Source of the DNA: an uncultured Sphingomonadaceae bacterium | GTDB taxonomy: Bacteria > Pseudomonadota > Alphaproteobacteria > Sphingomonadales > Sphingomonadaceae | Direction: 5' to 3' | Length of the DNA stretch: 64,000 nucleotides | NCBI GenBank assembly: GCA_947496865.1 | Contig: CANMEE010000002.1 | Coordinates: forward strand, 1,302,393 to 1,366,392 | Shown: positions 36,301-44,534 of the stretch, piece after piece | How the letters are laid out: each line of letters begins with the position of its first letter | Position numbering within the stretch: the stretch's first letter is position 1 | Notes under the pieces: generated by a model | The model's database searches: none | Told to the model about the DNA's origin: nothing | What the model saw: the letters and a program-made list of their open reading frames with translations, nothing else | Position numbers and translations under genes: made by a program

Positions 36301-38705
36301 AAATCAATGTTCCCGACACCAACATAATTCTGGACGCGCCGGGATCAATTTTCCTAGGGGCCACATCTGGCGCACAGAATATTGATATTAATGGCGGTGA
36401 TATAACCGTCGGAAGCATAGATGCTGGTGTCGATATAAATCTGTCTTCTGGCGATTTCATTGACTTCGGGTCCATAGATGCCGGCAACATGCTCGATCTC
36501 AGCGGCAACGATATCACCGGTGATGTCCTAGCCGCGGGTACAACCGTCAGGGTTGTAGGCACAGGTAGTCTCTCCATTGGGAATGTTATTTCGGGCGAGG
36601 AAACATTTCTGGAAGGCACTTCGGTTACCTTAGGCGGTGCAGATACGGGCGATAATGGTGATATTCGGTTTACCGAAGGTTTACGTGTCCGCGCTCTGGA
36701 CGGCGACATCAACGTCGACGGCGATCTCGACATTTCGCGTACCGGGGATTTCTTCGCTTCAGGCGACATCATCTTCGGTGACGTCGATGTGACCAGCAAA
36801 ATACCTGCTCGGCTGGACTTGCGGTCGGTCGGTTCCGTTGAATTTGGCAATGTGACGTCCGATTCTTTCCTCAGTGTCCGGGCTGATGGTAACTTCACTG
36901 CTGAGACCGTCGCCGCCAGTTCACTTCGGGCCTTTGTTGACGGGCTTGTCGATATCACGCGCGCCGAAGTCTTCAGCAGCAATTTTGATGCCGATCTGGG
37001 TGTTGAAATTGGGGAGTTGATTGGTGGTTCGTCCGTGTTGCGATCTTCTGATGGCGATGTTGCAATTCGCAATAACGCTCTGGTTGACGACATTCTGACC
37101 GCGACGGGCAATAATGTGTTCCTCCGATCTGATGGAGCGATAAGGGTCAGGGCAACCGCCAATGCAGGTAACATAGACATTGTCACCAGAGGCAATCTGG
37201 TAGTCGATGATGCCAGTGCGACGGGCAATATTCTGCTCACCAGCCTGGCGGGCAGTGCGGAACTGAACGAGCTAATCATTTTCGATAGCGGTATCGGAAC
37301 ATCATCTGCCGGGATAAGCGGGCAGGCGGTGGTCAGTGCCAATGGCAATATTGATATTACAGCAGCGGCCGACGTTGCGATTAATGATACCGTCAATGCC
37401 GCCAACGCCCTGACCATTACCGCTGGCAATTTGATCGATATTCAGGCGCTTGCGACCGGAACAACCATCGATTTATCCTCCGCTGATATTAACATCGGCA
37501 CCGCTGGCCAGATTGGTGAATTTACCCAGACCAATGATATTTTCATTGAGAGCAATGGCACGAATCAAGCCATTTTGGGCGGGGTGGGAACCACCGGGGT
37601 GTTTAGCCTCAACAACGATGAGTTCAACCGAATCCAGTCCAATCAGGATCTAACTCTGTTTATCGCCCAGACCGGCAACGCCACACCGGACTTGATCATT
37701 CAAGACCTGACGATCCAAGCCGGTAGCAATATCAGCGGTCCCCAGACGGCAACAATTGGCTTTTCGGGCACACTGACCATCGATTCCGGTCAGTCGACAC
37801 GGGTTGATGGCAATTTGAACCTGACCAACGCTTCTGGCGGCACGACCTTGAACATGACGTCTCTTGGTGATCTTCGCATCAATGCCAATGGCGGCGTCAT
37901 TCAGATTACGGATGCCAATGGCGGCTTTGGTGGCGTCGGACTCATGACGCTTACGGCCCAGAATATCTACGCGATGACCGACCAAGCCTTTACCGATATT
38001 GCCGGACTAGATGTCCTCGGCGTCGATGCACGGCTCGAGAATAGCGATGGCCTGGACATTGAAAACGGCCTGATCCGAGGCGGCATTGCGCAATTTGTGA
38101 TCGACGGTGATCTGTTCATCCAGAATACCGTTCCTGGCGTATCGTTTGATGAACGGCGCGGCTTCACGGTTGATAGCTTAACAATCAACGGTTTAAGCGC
38201 GGGTAGCAATGCCAATATCGTGATCAATGGTATTGTGGATGGCCAAACCGGCATCGACACGATTTTCGCCACAGATCCGGTCGTCGCCTTTGATAACCTG
38301 TCGACGATCAACGGCTGTTTCATTATCGATCCGTCAAGCTGTGGCGCACCGCCGCCTGCGCCGACCCCGTCACCTACGCCTACGCCAAGCCCGACACCGA
38401 CACCTTCGCCTGACCCAGAGATCGAAGACCCAGTGCAGAATATCATCGAGGAAGAGGTTACGCCAAGCGATGACAGCTCGAGAGTCAGCGATCCGTTCGA
38501 GACCAATCTCATCGAGATTAAGGATACCGAGGAATATGTTGATGATCCGTTGATCGATGATCCTGTTACCGGTGCGGGCAATGATGACCTGTGGGTCGGT
38601 GAAGATGAGGCTGGCGGCGAGGAAAACGGCGAATGCGAGGATGGTGACGATTCTTGCGGCCAAGGTGGTCCGGCGCAACCAGATGAACTGGAACCTGCCG
38701 AGTAA
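30327..38705 (+). CDS. Giant two-partner-secretion exoprotein (TpsA, filamentous haemagglutinin-like)
   Basis: The 2,792-residue product is the substrate of the TpsB encoded just upstream. It has a long signal peptide (to about VRAQA) and an N-terminal TPS domain, with the diagnostic VWFYSPGGIIAGAGSSFNVG near residue 165. The shaft is a beta-helix. A Gly/Asn/Asp-rich section (about 890-1460) repeats a GNGG-x-GxGG pattern with short strands and is interrupted by a Pro-Thr run near residue 1318. The C-terminal end has a PTPSPTPTPS linker near residue 2676, then a strongly acidic tail with two Cys pairs, the first (GCFIIDPSSC) before the linker and the second (CEDGDDSC) near the end. It has no known toxin or enzyme domain that I can see. 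A surface adhesin or biofilm role is likely. Confidence 0.92.
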   Translation: MTQTTGTPKRAYGKTAMRKLRWLSGGSAVAATIFLASMPQTVRAQAFTPVADQALQANITSFSGGVAFDGPRTTDLDTITISTSEAIINWQPLDTNAAILDSNGLSTNPINILPNGRTLRFSSPSVDYTVLNRILPSASATGRSAQFNGAVESLVSGNPGGNVWFYSPGGIIAGAGSSFNVGSLVLTTNDIDTTGSLFGAGGTIRFNGVSDSLSAVSIEDGATITATTNNSYVALVAPRVVQGGRVTVNGSAAYVAAEQVDLTIDNGLFDIAVTVGTNDGNVGAGGGGNGVVHTGVTTGASSVPIPDDTGTMTNEANRDAQAIYLVAVPKNDAITMLVGGELGYTAASDATIVNGEIVLSAGYNVSVQGSTQNAQVALEDMPVNGTATNIEFTGGSFDADVIGKAATAISMVSDDANAGFDINSAINGDSYNLTLEAGTQIDIGAEAGGFTRIAGNVNLRAGTSDAIGGNVNIIAVNDPQNPDGLGVLSVGGNLFVDVSAAGADDFVGNVNNGGTGIGEDAIAGNIAINVSNGGDFSVDGDTQFLTNAQGGKGEVSHGLGRAGDISINLIDATSDITLLGSVDFNAQTRSAIAGKTGGTGASVVGNDSIGGNVTFDLQGGSMETGRIDIDAGAVASSGSNASVAQSNDATAGDLDFNITGGTHTFGALIASSRAQAAGSFNDAGNPTFGVANTPIANLQLSGDGTTLDVTDGVSLNTGTTSNTAMVTGIISVVDTGATGGLFVGNSLSVNASGDIDVIADNGAINFGNLSASTGSNFDDNATLVGGDINVISRNGGDISGQRGFFGADANVLGFGGNTVNGVGGNILIFADNSSISFTDNLFAEADGRGSVDGDSIGTGGTIRLLLQGNSGSMTLGDLSFSTDGSIFSDVETGAAEPTGNGGDAFGGTVTLDLLGGTFVADDITVQSNGFAGFAGHDIFGNAADGGDATGGDVIINLNGSSATVDTFSVVASGLGGSGTRGDDSNGEQAGNGGAGTGGNATFNATSGSLDVNQLTVDALGNASRSGSSIFISGRGGRGRGTDGGDGGSGTGGTATFNLDGTSVVNAQEVLISTSGYGGDAGSTSPDFTNTPFVLGGAAGQGADGIGGSATFNNTTGTISFNQLTVESLGIGSDGGSNSGDTTGTANANGGNGGAGVGGAATINLNQDDLTSPNYVVDTSATGGEGGTGLNAGNGGDATGGAALLTINNAQVALNAPTIRSNASGGNGGFTDGDGGNGGDGGSATGGTATLQVTGANGSINIDTNSFIINADANGGNGSFGGFTFGAGTPGDGGDGGDGTGGSAQIVARTGGEIVINPISPSPTPTPTPEAFNLSSSGRGGNGGVGSSVDMLSGGTPGAGGNGGVGTGGMPTLLAQGGTITAGDINYFANGTGGNAGAGGGDGGLGISFGTNGSAGDGIGGTTILEVQEGSPGIITAGNVVAQASGAQGAGVPPVGVDIVLPPLGTGVSGRIEITDTSTDPAGLISLASLNASALGTAAPTSGFFMTGNSGPITVIGDVTIDVAGNAEFIYDGDGQLVVGGLMDVMSGASILVSHTNNTAGATTSIDVASSFDARAQSEFDSMTGSIINSDAAITIRAETNASAADLRALSNIDLSAGQNALLNNASVTGPAVTSVFSTGILVSNGIFVRAGSNDDPTVPQFDPNFNATFTGDISSSGAIRIEAGGNAVFQTGTNLVSDNLLLVRTGDDIIIQSGASIAAANDPVETVDPSIPFLSENNLLLLAGDIGMGTPLLSPPLTPIASIVAAGNINANDFALVMTANAIDGLGGAISAGSISADINNAPSNAAIAASGQSDDNGLLSASCVEGNLCLGALTADNIVSIGQAGIPIQAIIENGDVIANSILISTRRDIVMGADGVPSRFVASDEIFVNSTEGDVDLRDAELTSDTLGIEAAGSLLGSGSLNSGNDIGITVGGDISAAAINTGGELTTSENRGNALEGFYSVPGSMNVGVLTVGVGDVNYDAGGDFSFDQINVPDTNIILDAPGSIFLGATSGAQNIDINGGDITVGSIDAGVDINLSSGDFIDFGSIDAGNMLDLSGNDITGDVLAAGTTVRVVGTGSLSIGNVISGEETFLEGTSVTLGGADTGDNGDIRFTEGLRVRALDGDINVDGDLDISRTGDFFASGDIIFGDVDVTSKIPARLDLRSVGSVEFGNVTSDSFLSVRADGNFTAETVAASSLRAFVDGLVDITRAEVFSSNFDADLGVEIGELIGGSSVLRSSDGDVAIRNNALVDDILTATGNNVFLRSDGAIRVRATANAGNIDIVTRGNLVVDDASATGNILLTSLAGSAELNELIIFDSGIGTSSAGISGQAVVSANGNIDITAAADVAINDTVNAANALTITAGNLIDIQALATGTTIDLSSADINIGTAGQIGEFTQTNDIFIESNGTNQAILGGVGTTGVFSLNNDEFNRIQSNQDLTLFIAQTGNATPDLIIQDLTIQAGSNISGPQTATIGFSGTLTIDSGQSTRVDGNLNLTNASGGTTLNMTSLGDLRINANGGVIQITDANGGFGGVGLMTLTAQNIYAMTDQAFTDIAGLDVLGVDARLENSDGLDIENGLIRGGIAQFVIDGDLFIQNTVPGVSFDERRGFTVDSLTINGLSAGSNANIVINGIVDGQTGIDTIFATDPVVAFDNLSTINGCFIIDPSSCGAPPPAPTPSPTPTPSPTPTPSPDPEIEDPVQNIIEEEVTPSDDSSRVSDPFETNLIEIKDTEEYVDDPLIDDPVTGAGNDDLWVGEDEAGGEENGECEDGDDSCGQGGPAQPDELEPAE

Positions 38706-38750
38706 ATTGACTGGTTGACCTTTTGCATCTGAAGCCATTAGGCGGTGGGT

Positions 38751-40214
38751 ATGAATGAAAGCACCAGTCATCCCTTGAAGTTGTTCAACAGCCTTACTCG
38801 AGAAATTGAACTATTTACCTCGGTCCATGAGGGCGAAGCCCGCGTTTATACATGCGGACCGACAGTTTATAACTATCAGCATATAGGCAATATGCGGGCC
38901 TATATCTTCGCTGATCTATTAGGACGAACATTAAGCTGGAAGGGCCTTAAACTTACCCATGTCATTAATATCACCGATGTCGGTCATCTAACCTCAGATG
39001 CTGACGTTGGAGACGACAAGATGGAAAAGGCGGCCGCGTCATCGGGCAAATCGGCATGGGACATCGCCAGATATTATACCGATGCTTATTGGAAAGATAT
39101 TGACCGGCTGAACATTCGTCAGCCCGCGAAATGGTCCATTGCCACCGACCATGTGGAAGAGATGATCGCGTTCGCAAAGGGCATAGCGGACAAACATTGC
39201 TATGAACTGGACAGCGGCTTGTATTTTGATACCAGCACCGTCCCTGACTACGGTCGTCTGGCGGGCATCCAAAGCGATGATATAGAAGGCCGGATCGAAA
39301 AGGTTGAAGGCAAGCGCCACCCACAAGATTTTGCAATTTGGCGCAAGACCCCCGCGGGTGAAACCCGTCAGATGGAATGGGACAGTCCATGGGGCAAAGG
39401 CGCACCGGGCTGGCATCTGGAATGTTCACAGATGAGCTTGAAATATCTGGGTGAAACTTTTGACATTCATACAGGCGGAATTGACCACCGTGAAATTCAT
39501 CACCCCAATGAAATTGCTCAAAACCAAGCCCATAACTGCTCCGAGCATAGCGGCGCGAATATTTGGATGCATAACAATTTCCTAATCGACCGTGCGGGAA
39601 AAATGTCCAAATCCAGTGGCGATTTTTTGCGACTTCAGGTGTTGATTGACAAGGGCATACACCCCCTCGCCTATCGCTTGATGTGTTTGCAGGCCCACTA
39701 TCGTAGCGAGTTGGAGTTTACTTGGGACAATCTGGTCGCGGCGCTGACAAGGTTGAAACGCATAATCATCGGTATTGAGAACCTCACAACCCGCCTTGAA
39801 AAAATGGATACATCAGCTGCCAATGATCGCGCGCATCCAAAAATTACGGAACTGCGTGATCAACTATCGGCTGCAATGGCAGATGATTTGAACAGTGCTA
39901 AAGCCATTCCGTTGCTCGAAGAGCTTTTGGGATTGAAAAAAATCAACGCCCACCAACGGTTTGAACTGCTGAAAGAAATGGACTCCATATTTGGCCTGCA
40001 ACTGGATTCGCTGACACGAGAAGATTTGCGTCTAAAACCGGAACAAGCAACCATTTCTGAAGACGAGATTGAACGAAAACTGGACCTGCGCCAACAAGCC
40101 AAAGCTGGCAAAGATTTTGCCGCCGCCGATGCCATCCGTGATGAGCTGACAGCCCGAGGCGTGGAACTGATGGATGGCGATCCGTTACGCTGGGAATGGA
40201 GCATTTCGATATGA
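38751..40214 (+). CDS. cysS: Cysteinyl-tRNA synthetase, divergent type
   Basis: The 487-residue class I synthetase charges tRNA-Cys. The zinc site (CGPTVY, ECS, IHHPNE) and the KMSKS motif are intact. The HIGH motif reads HIGN, and the loop normally DLxFPHHENEIAQ reads TGGIDHREIHHPNEIAQ; this pattern belongs to a divergent CysRS branch better known from archaea, candidate phyla and some other bacteria. A canonical cysS may exist elsewhere in the genome. The ATG at 38751 is preferred to GTG six bases upstream. It starts 45 bases after tpsA and overlaps the next gene by 4 bases. Confidence 0.9.
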   Translation: MNESTSHPLKLFNSLTREIELFTSVHEGEARVYTCGPTVYNYQHIGNMRAYIFADLLGRTLSWKGLKLTHVINITDVGHLTSDADVGDDKMEKAAASSGKSAWDIARYYTDAYWKDIDRLNIRQPAKWSIATDHVEEMIAFAKGIADKHCYELDSGLYFDTSTVPDYGRLAGIQSDDIEGRIEKVEGKRHPQDFAIWRKTPAGETRQMEWDSPWGKGAPGWHLECSQMSLKYLGETFDIHTGGIDHREIHHPNEIAQNQAHNCSEHSGANIWMHNNFLIDRAGKMSKSSGDFLRLQVLIDKGIHPLAYRLMCLQAHYRSELEFTWDNLVAALTRLKRIIIGIENLTTRLEKMDTSAANDRAHPKITELRDQLSAAMADDLNSAKAIPLLEELLGLKKINAHQRFELLKEMDSIFGLQLDSLTREDLRLKPEQATISEDEIERKLDLRQQAKAGKDFAAADAIRDELTARGVELMDGDPLRWEWSISI

Positions 40215-41173
40215 GCAAACCAATAGCAGCTATGGCCTCTCTGGTCCGTCCAATGGTCGAACAACATTGCGGCGATCTTGATGTCACGTGGTTCACAAGC
40301 ACCGAGGAAGCATTGGAAATCGCACCCCATGCCGAAGTTGGTTGGTTCGATATGTATGACAAAGAGAAAATGGCTCAGGTTCTTGGCGCAGCGACAAATC
40401 TAAAATGGCTAAACAGTATCTATGCTGGCGTTGAGCATTTTCCGCTCGATCAGCTCAAAAGCCAAGGCACAATTGTCACCAACGGCGCGGGCCTGAACAG
40501 CTCTCCTATTGCCGAATTTGTGCTGATGGGGATGCTGGCCGCTGCCAAGCGCACAGACAAATTGCTGGAGCTTCAAGCGCAACAGGAATGGCCGGAACAA
40601 GCGCCAGGCACAACCGAATTGGCCGACGGCAAAGCTTTGATCATTGGCTATGGCGGTATCGGCCAACAGGTCGCTAAAAAATTATCCGGCTTTGACATGG
40701 ACGTGACGGCTGTCCGCCGGACCGCCAGCGACGATCCGGCCGGTCTCGGAACAGAAGTCATCGGCACCGCCGACTGGCGCGCACGGCTTGGAGAGTTTGA
40801 CTGGGTGATTGTCTCGGCACCAGCGACCACGGAAACCCAAAAGCTATTGAGTGCAGATGAATTTAAGGCGATGAAGTCATCCGCTTGGCTGGTCAATGTC
40901 GCCCGCGGCTCCTTGGTCGATCAACCTGCCCTTGTCGAGGCGTTGAACAGCAAAGCCATTGGCGGCGCGATGTTAGATGTAACGGATCCTGAGCCGCTGC
41001 CCAAAGGCGATCCGCTATGGACCGCTCTCAATTGCTTTATCACGATGCATGTTTCTGGCGTCGCGCAAACCCGCATGTTTCAACGTGCAGCAGCCCGTTT
41101 TGTCGAAAATTTGAAGCACTATCAAAATGGTGAAGAAATGGTTGCCGTCGCTGATTTGGATCGTGGCTACTAA
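40211..41173 (+). CDS. D-isomer-specific 2-hydroxyacid dehydrogenase
   Basis: The 320-residue protein is an NAD(P)-dependent dehydrogenase of the D-2-hydroxyacid family. The Rossmann dinucleotide motif is GYGGIGQQVAKKL near residue 140, and NVARGSLVDQPALVEAL and DVTDPEPLPKGDPLW near the end hold the catalytic Arg/Glu region. The expected catalytic His is in ITMHVSGVAQ. Substrate is not known. The start at 40211 is chosen because GGAG lies 9 bases upstream and the ATG overlaps the cysS stop (ATGA). Confidence 0.88.
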   Translation: MSKPIAAMASLVRPMVEQHCGDLDVTWFTSTEEALEIAPHAEVGWFDMYDKEKMAQVLGAATNLKWLNSIYAGVEHFPLDQLKSQGTIVTNGAGLNSSPIAEFVLMGMLAAAKRTDKLLELQAQQEWPEQAPGTTELADGKALIIGYGGIGQQVAKKLSGFDMDVTAVRRTASDDPAGLGTEVIGTADWRARLGEFDWVIVSAPATTETQKLLSADEFKAMKSSAWLVNVARGSLVDQPALVEALNSKAIGGAMLDVTDPEPLPKGDPLWTALNCFITMHVSGVAQTRMFQRAAARFVENLKHYQNGEEMVAVADLDRGY

Positions 41174-41340
41174 GTTACCGAGAAAATTTTAGATTGAGAC
41201 GTGACAGCGGTGTGAATTTAACTTATCAACCAACGGCATAGGGGTAGGGATGAGTCTTTTTCTGGAGGGGAAAAATCATTCCGGGGTCGTTGCCATTATC
41301 TTGAGCAAATACTGATCGTCCAGATCGGGGAAGGACCCAT

Positions 41341-42987
41341 ATGACCAAAGCATCTGATTTATTCGTAGAATGTCTTGAAAATGAAGGCGTAGAGTATCTT
41401 TTCGGCGTTCCCGGCGAAGAAAATCTCGACATGCTCGACAGCTTGTCGCGTTCGAAGAAAATTCAATTGATCCTCACCCGGCACGAGCAAGGCGCTGGCT
41501 TTATGGCCGCGACCTATGCCCGCCATACCGGCAAAACCGGTGTTTGCATGGCAACACTCGGCCCCGGCGCGACCAATCTCGTGACCGCAGCTGCTTATGC
41601 GCAGTTGGGCGGCATGCCGATCTTGATGGTCACTGGTCAGAAACCGATCAAAAAATCCAAACAAGGCCGGTTCCAGATTCTCGACGTCGTTGACATGATG
41701 GGCCCGATTACAAAATTCACACATCAGCTCGCCTCTGCGGACAATATTCCGAGCCGGGTGCGCGAAGCTATCCGTCTGGCCGAAGAAGAAAAGCCCGGCG
41801 CGACGCACATCGAGTTTCCGGAAGATGTGGCTGACGAACAGACAGATTCAACACCTATCAAGCCGAGTCTTGCGCGACGTCCGATTGCCGAACCCAAAGC
41901 GGTGCGCGCAGCGACCAAGAAGATCGAGAGCGCCAAGTCACCTATTCTAGTCATTGGCGGCGGCGCAAATCGCACGACGACCGGTCGGATGCTGACGCAG
42001 TTTATCGAGAAAACCGGCATTCCCTTTGTCACAACGCAGTTGGGCAAAGGCGTTGTCGATGAAACCAACAAAGAATTTATGGGCTGCGCGGCTCTGTCAG
42101 CCAATGATTTTGTTCACAGCGCGATTGAATCAGCTGATCTGATCATCAATGTCGGCCATGACGTGATCGAGAAACCGCCGTTTTTCATGAAAGACGGCGG
42201 CACCGAAGTCATTCATGTCTCTATGAACACAGCCGAAGTAGATCCCGTATATTTCCCGCAGATCGAAGTCATTGGCGATATCGGAAATGCGATCTGGCAG
42301 ATGAAGGAAGATATTGTTCCATCTGGCTCGTGGAATTTCGATCATATGTACAAAGCGCGTGCGGCCGAAGAAGAGCATACCGCTACCATGGACGATGACA
42401 TGCGTTGTCCCATCTACCCGCCGCATCTGGTCAAAGTGGTGCGCGAGCAAATGCCAGCCGATGGCATTATCTGCCTCGACAATGGCGTTTACAAAATCTG
42501 GTTTGCGCGCAACTACAAGGCGCGTCAGGCGAATACCGTGCTTCTCGACAATGCTTTGGCAACAATGGGCGCGGGCCTGCCTTCTGCGATGGCTTCAGCC
42601 ATGGTCTATCCTGATCGCAAGGTCATGGCGATTTGCGGCGATGGCGGTTTCATGATGAACAGTCAGGAAATGGAGACAGCAGTTCGACTGAAGCTCAACA
42701 TCACAGTGCTGGTCCTTAATGACAATAGCTATGGCATGATCCGTTGGAAACAAGCCAATATGGGCTTTAAGGATTGGGGTTTGACTTATGGCAACCCTGA
42801 TTTCGTCAAATATGCGGAAAGCTATGGCGCTAACGGTCACCGGATCACTAGCGCGAAAAACCTGCAGGAAACCATCGACAAATGCCTCAACAGTGAAGGC
42901 GTTCATTTGATCGATTGCCCGGTGGACTATTCCGATAATGATCGTATCCTCAACGTCGAGATCAAGGACCTCAGCGCAAAGGTTTAA
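41341..42987 (+). CDS. Acetolactate-synthase-like ThDP enzyme (AlsS type)
   Basis: The 548-residue enzyme is a thiamine-diphosphate-dependent decarboxylase/ligase. The catalytic Glu is Glu49 in TRHEQGAGFMA, the ThDP/Mg motif is GDGGFMMNSQE near residue 434, and the NDNSYGMIRWKQ segment is typical of AlsS. It would condense two pyruvate molecules into acetolactate, but its substrate is not proven. No small regulatory subunit or decarboxylase gene is next to it. The ATG follows GGGGAAGGA. It is followed 11 bases later by an aldehyde dehydrogenase gene, a pairing seen in other genomes and suggesting that they share a metabolite. Confidence 0.86.
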   Translation: MTKASDLFVECLENEGVEYLFGVPGEENLDMLDSLSRSKKIQLILTRHEQGAGFMAATYARHTGKTGVCMATLGPGATNLVTAAAYAQLGGMPILMVTGQKPIKKSKQGRFQILDVVDMMGPITKFTHQLASADNIPSRVREAIRLAEEEKPGATHIEFPEDVADEQTDSTPIKPSLARRPIAEPKAVRAATKKIESAKSPILVIGGGANRTTTGRMLTQFIEKTGIPFVTTQLGKGVVDETNKEFMGCAALSANDFVHSAIESADLIINVGHDVIEKPPFFMKDGGTEVIHVSMNTAEVDPVYFPQIEVIGDIGNAIWQMKEDIVPSGSWNFDHMYKARAAEEEHTATMDDDMRCPIYPPHLVKVVREQMPADGIICLDNGVYKIWFARNYKARQANTVLLDNALATMGAGLPSAMASAMVYPDRKVMAICGDGGFMMNSQEMETAVRLKLNITVLVLNDNSYGMIRWKQANMGFKDWGLTYGNPDFVKYAESYGANGHRITSAKNLQETIDKCLNSEGVHLIDCPVDYSDNDRILNVEIKDLSAKV

Positions 42988-42998
42988 GAGGATAAATC

Positions 42999-44435
42999 AT
43001 GACAAAATTGAAAGACGTCTATCCGCTTTACCTGAATAATGTTGCTGCCCAGCCGAATGAAGATCTGGAAGTCACGGACAAGTTTACCAATGAGGTGGCT
43101 TTCAGAACGGCTTTGGCGACACCTGATGTGATAGAGGAAGCCATTGCCGGGGCAGTCGAAGCGGCCGAACCCATGGCGCGGATGGCGAGCTATGAACGGC
43201 AAAATGTGCTGCAACATTGCGTCGATCGATTCAAAGAACGGTTTGACGAGCTCGCTTATTCGCTCTGCGTTGAAGCAGGCAAGCCGATCAAGGATGCCGA
43301 GGGCGAAGTTGGCCGGTTAATCGATACGTTCCGTATTGCCGCCGAGGAATCAACACGCAACTATGGCGAAGTCCAGCCGCTGGACATTTCCGAACGCGCC
43401 AAAGGCTATCAGGGCATGTGGAAGCGTGTACCAATAGGCCCTTGCAGTTTCATTTCCCCGTTTAACTTTCCGCTCAATTTGGCTGCGCATAAAATTGCGC
43501 CCGCCATTGCCGTGGGCTGTCCTTTTGTCATGAAGCCAGCGTCTAAGACACCGCTTGGCGCGATTATTATGGGCGAAGTTCTGGCTGAAACCGATTTGCC
43601 CAAAGGCGCGTTTTCAATATTGCCGGCAAGCCGTGATGGTGCTGACTTGTTCACAGTGGACGAGCGCCTCAAGCTGCTCTCTTTTACAGGTTCTCCTGGT
43701 GTTGGCTGGGATTTGAAAGCCAAAGCCGGCAAGAAACCTGTCATTCTAGAGTTAGGCGGCAATGCTGCGGTCATTGTCGATCATGATGCCGATTTGGAAG
43801 ATGCGCTCGAACGGATCATCTTCGGGGCCTTCTATCAATCCGGCCAAAGCTGCATTGGCGTGCAGCGGATCATTATCCACGAAGCAGTGTACGACACGTT
43901 CAAGGATATGCTGGTCGCCAAAACCAAAACGCTCATCGCCGGTGATCCCAAGGATCGCGACACATTTATTGGCCCGATGATTTCCGAAGGCGAAGCCAAG
44001 CGCCTGCACGGCTGGATCGAGGATGCCGTTTCCGGCGGAGCCACTCTGCTGTGCGGCGGCAACCGCACCGGAAATATGCTGGAAGCGACTTTGCTTGAAA
44101 ATGTAGACAGCAATGCAGCGGCCAATCGGGAGGAAGCGTTTGGCCCCCTCGCCCTGCTATCAAAGTTCAGCGATTTTAACGCTGCGCTGGATGAAGTTAA
44201 CGATAGTAAATTCGGTTTGCAGGCCGGTATCTTTACCCGTGACCTGTTCAAAACCTTGGATGCATGGGACCGGCTCGATGTTGGAGGCGTCGTGATTAAC
44301 GACGTGTCATCCTATCGCGTTGACAATATGCCTTATGGCGGCGTCAAGGATAGCGGCCTAGGACGAGAGGGTATCAGATTCGCGATGGAGGACATGACCG
44401 AAATTCGTAATCTGGTCATCCGCCGCAAAGTTTAG
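42999..44435 (+). CDS. NAD(P)-dependent aldehyde dehydrogenase
   Basis: The 478-residue enzyme oxidises an aldehyde to an acid in the cytoplasm. The catalytic Cys is Cys285 (QSGQSCIGVQR) and the general-base Glu is Glu251 (ELGGNAAVIVD). The usual FNFPLNLAAHKIAPAIAVG and NDVSSYRVDNMPYGGVKDSG segments are present. Substrate is not known; the sequence is near lactaldehyde/succinate-semialdehyde-type enzymes. It forms a unit with the acetolactate-synthase-like gene. The 255 bases that follow hold the control region of the cytochrome operon. Confidence 0.9.
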   Translation: MTKLKDVYPLYLNNVAAQPNEDLEVTDKFTNEVAFRTALATPDVIEEAIAGAVEAAEPMARMASYERQNVLQHCVDRFKERFDELAYSLCVEAGKPIKDAEGEVGRLIDTFRIAAEESTRNYGEVQPLDISERAKGYQGMWKRVPIGPCSFISPFNFPLNLAAHKIAPAIAVGCPFVMKPASKTPLGAIIMGEVLAETDLPKGAFSILPASRDGADLFTVDERLKLLSFTGSPGVGWDLKAKAGKKPVILELGGNAAVIVDHDADLEDALERIIFGAFYQSGQSCIGVQRIIIHEAVYDTFKDMLVAKTKTLIAGDPKDRDTFIGPMISEGEAKRLHGWIEDAVSGGATLLCGGNRTGNMLEATLLENVDSNAAANREEAFGPLALLSKFSDFNAALDEVNDSKFGLQAGIFTRDLFKTLDAWDRLDVGGVVINDVSSYRVDNMPYGGVKDSGLGREGIRFAMEDMTEIRNLVIRRKV

Positions 44436-44534
44436 AACACCGAATCACATTTCAACGCTAATCTTCCAAATGTGCAATGAAACCACAACAAAGTGGTATA
44501 TTGGCAACGTTTGGTCCGATAAAAGGTCAATGAA

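Noticed and set aside
36299..37429. Long open frame (376 residues) on the minus strand within tpsA
   Set aside because: It is antisense to the Gly/Asn/Asp-rich TpsA shaft, whose codon bias keeps the reverse frame open. Its product is a low-complexity Ser/Thr/Pro string with no family features. Other minus frames at 32420-34882 have the same cause.
41174..41340. Possible riboswitch or attenuator before the ThDP enzyme gene
   Set aside because: I looked for THI-box features (CTGAGA and the ACCTGA-type conserved bases) and leader peptides and saw neither; only a normal ribosome site is clear.
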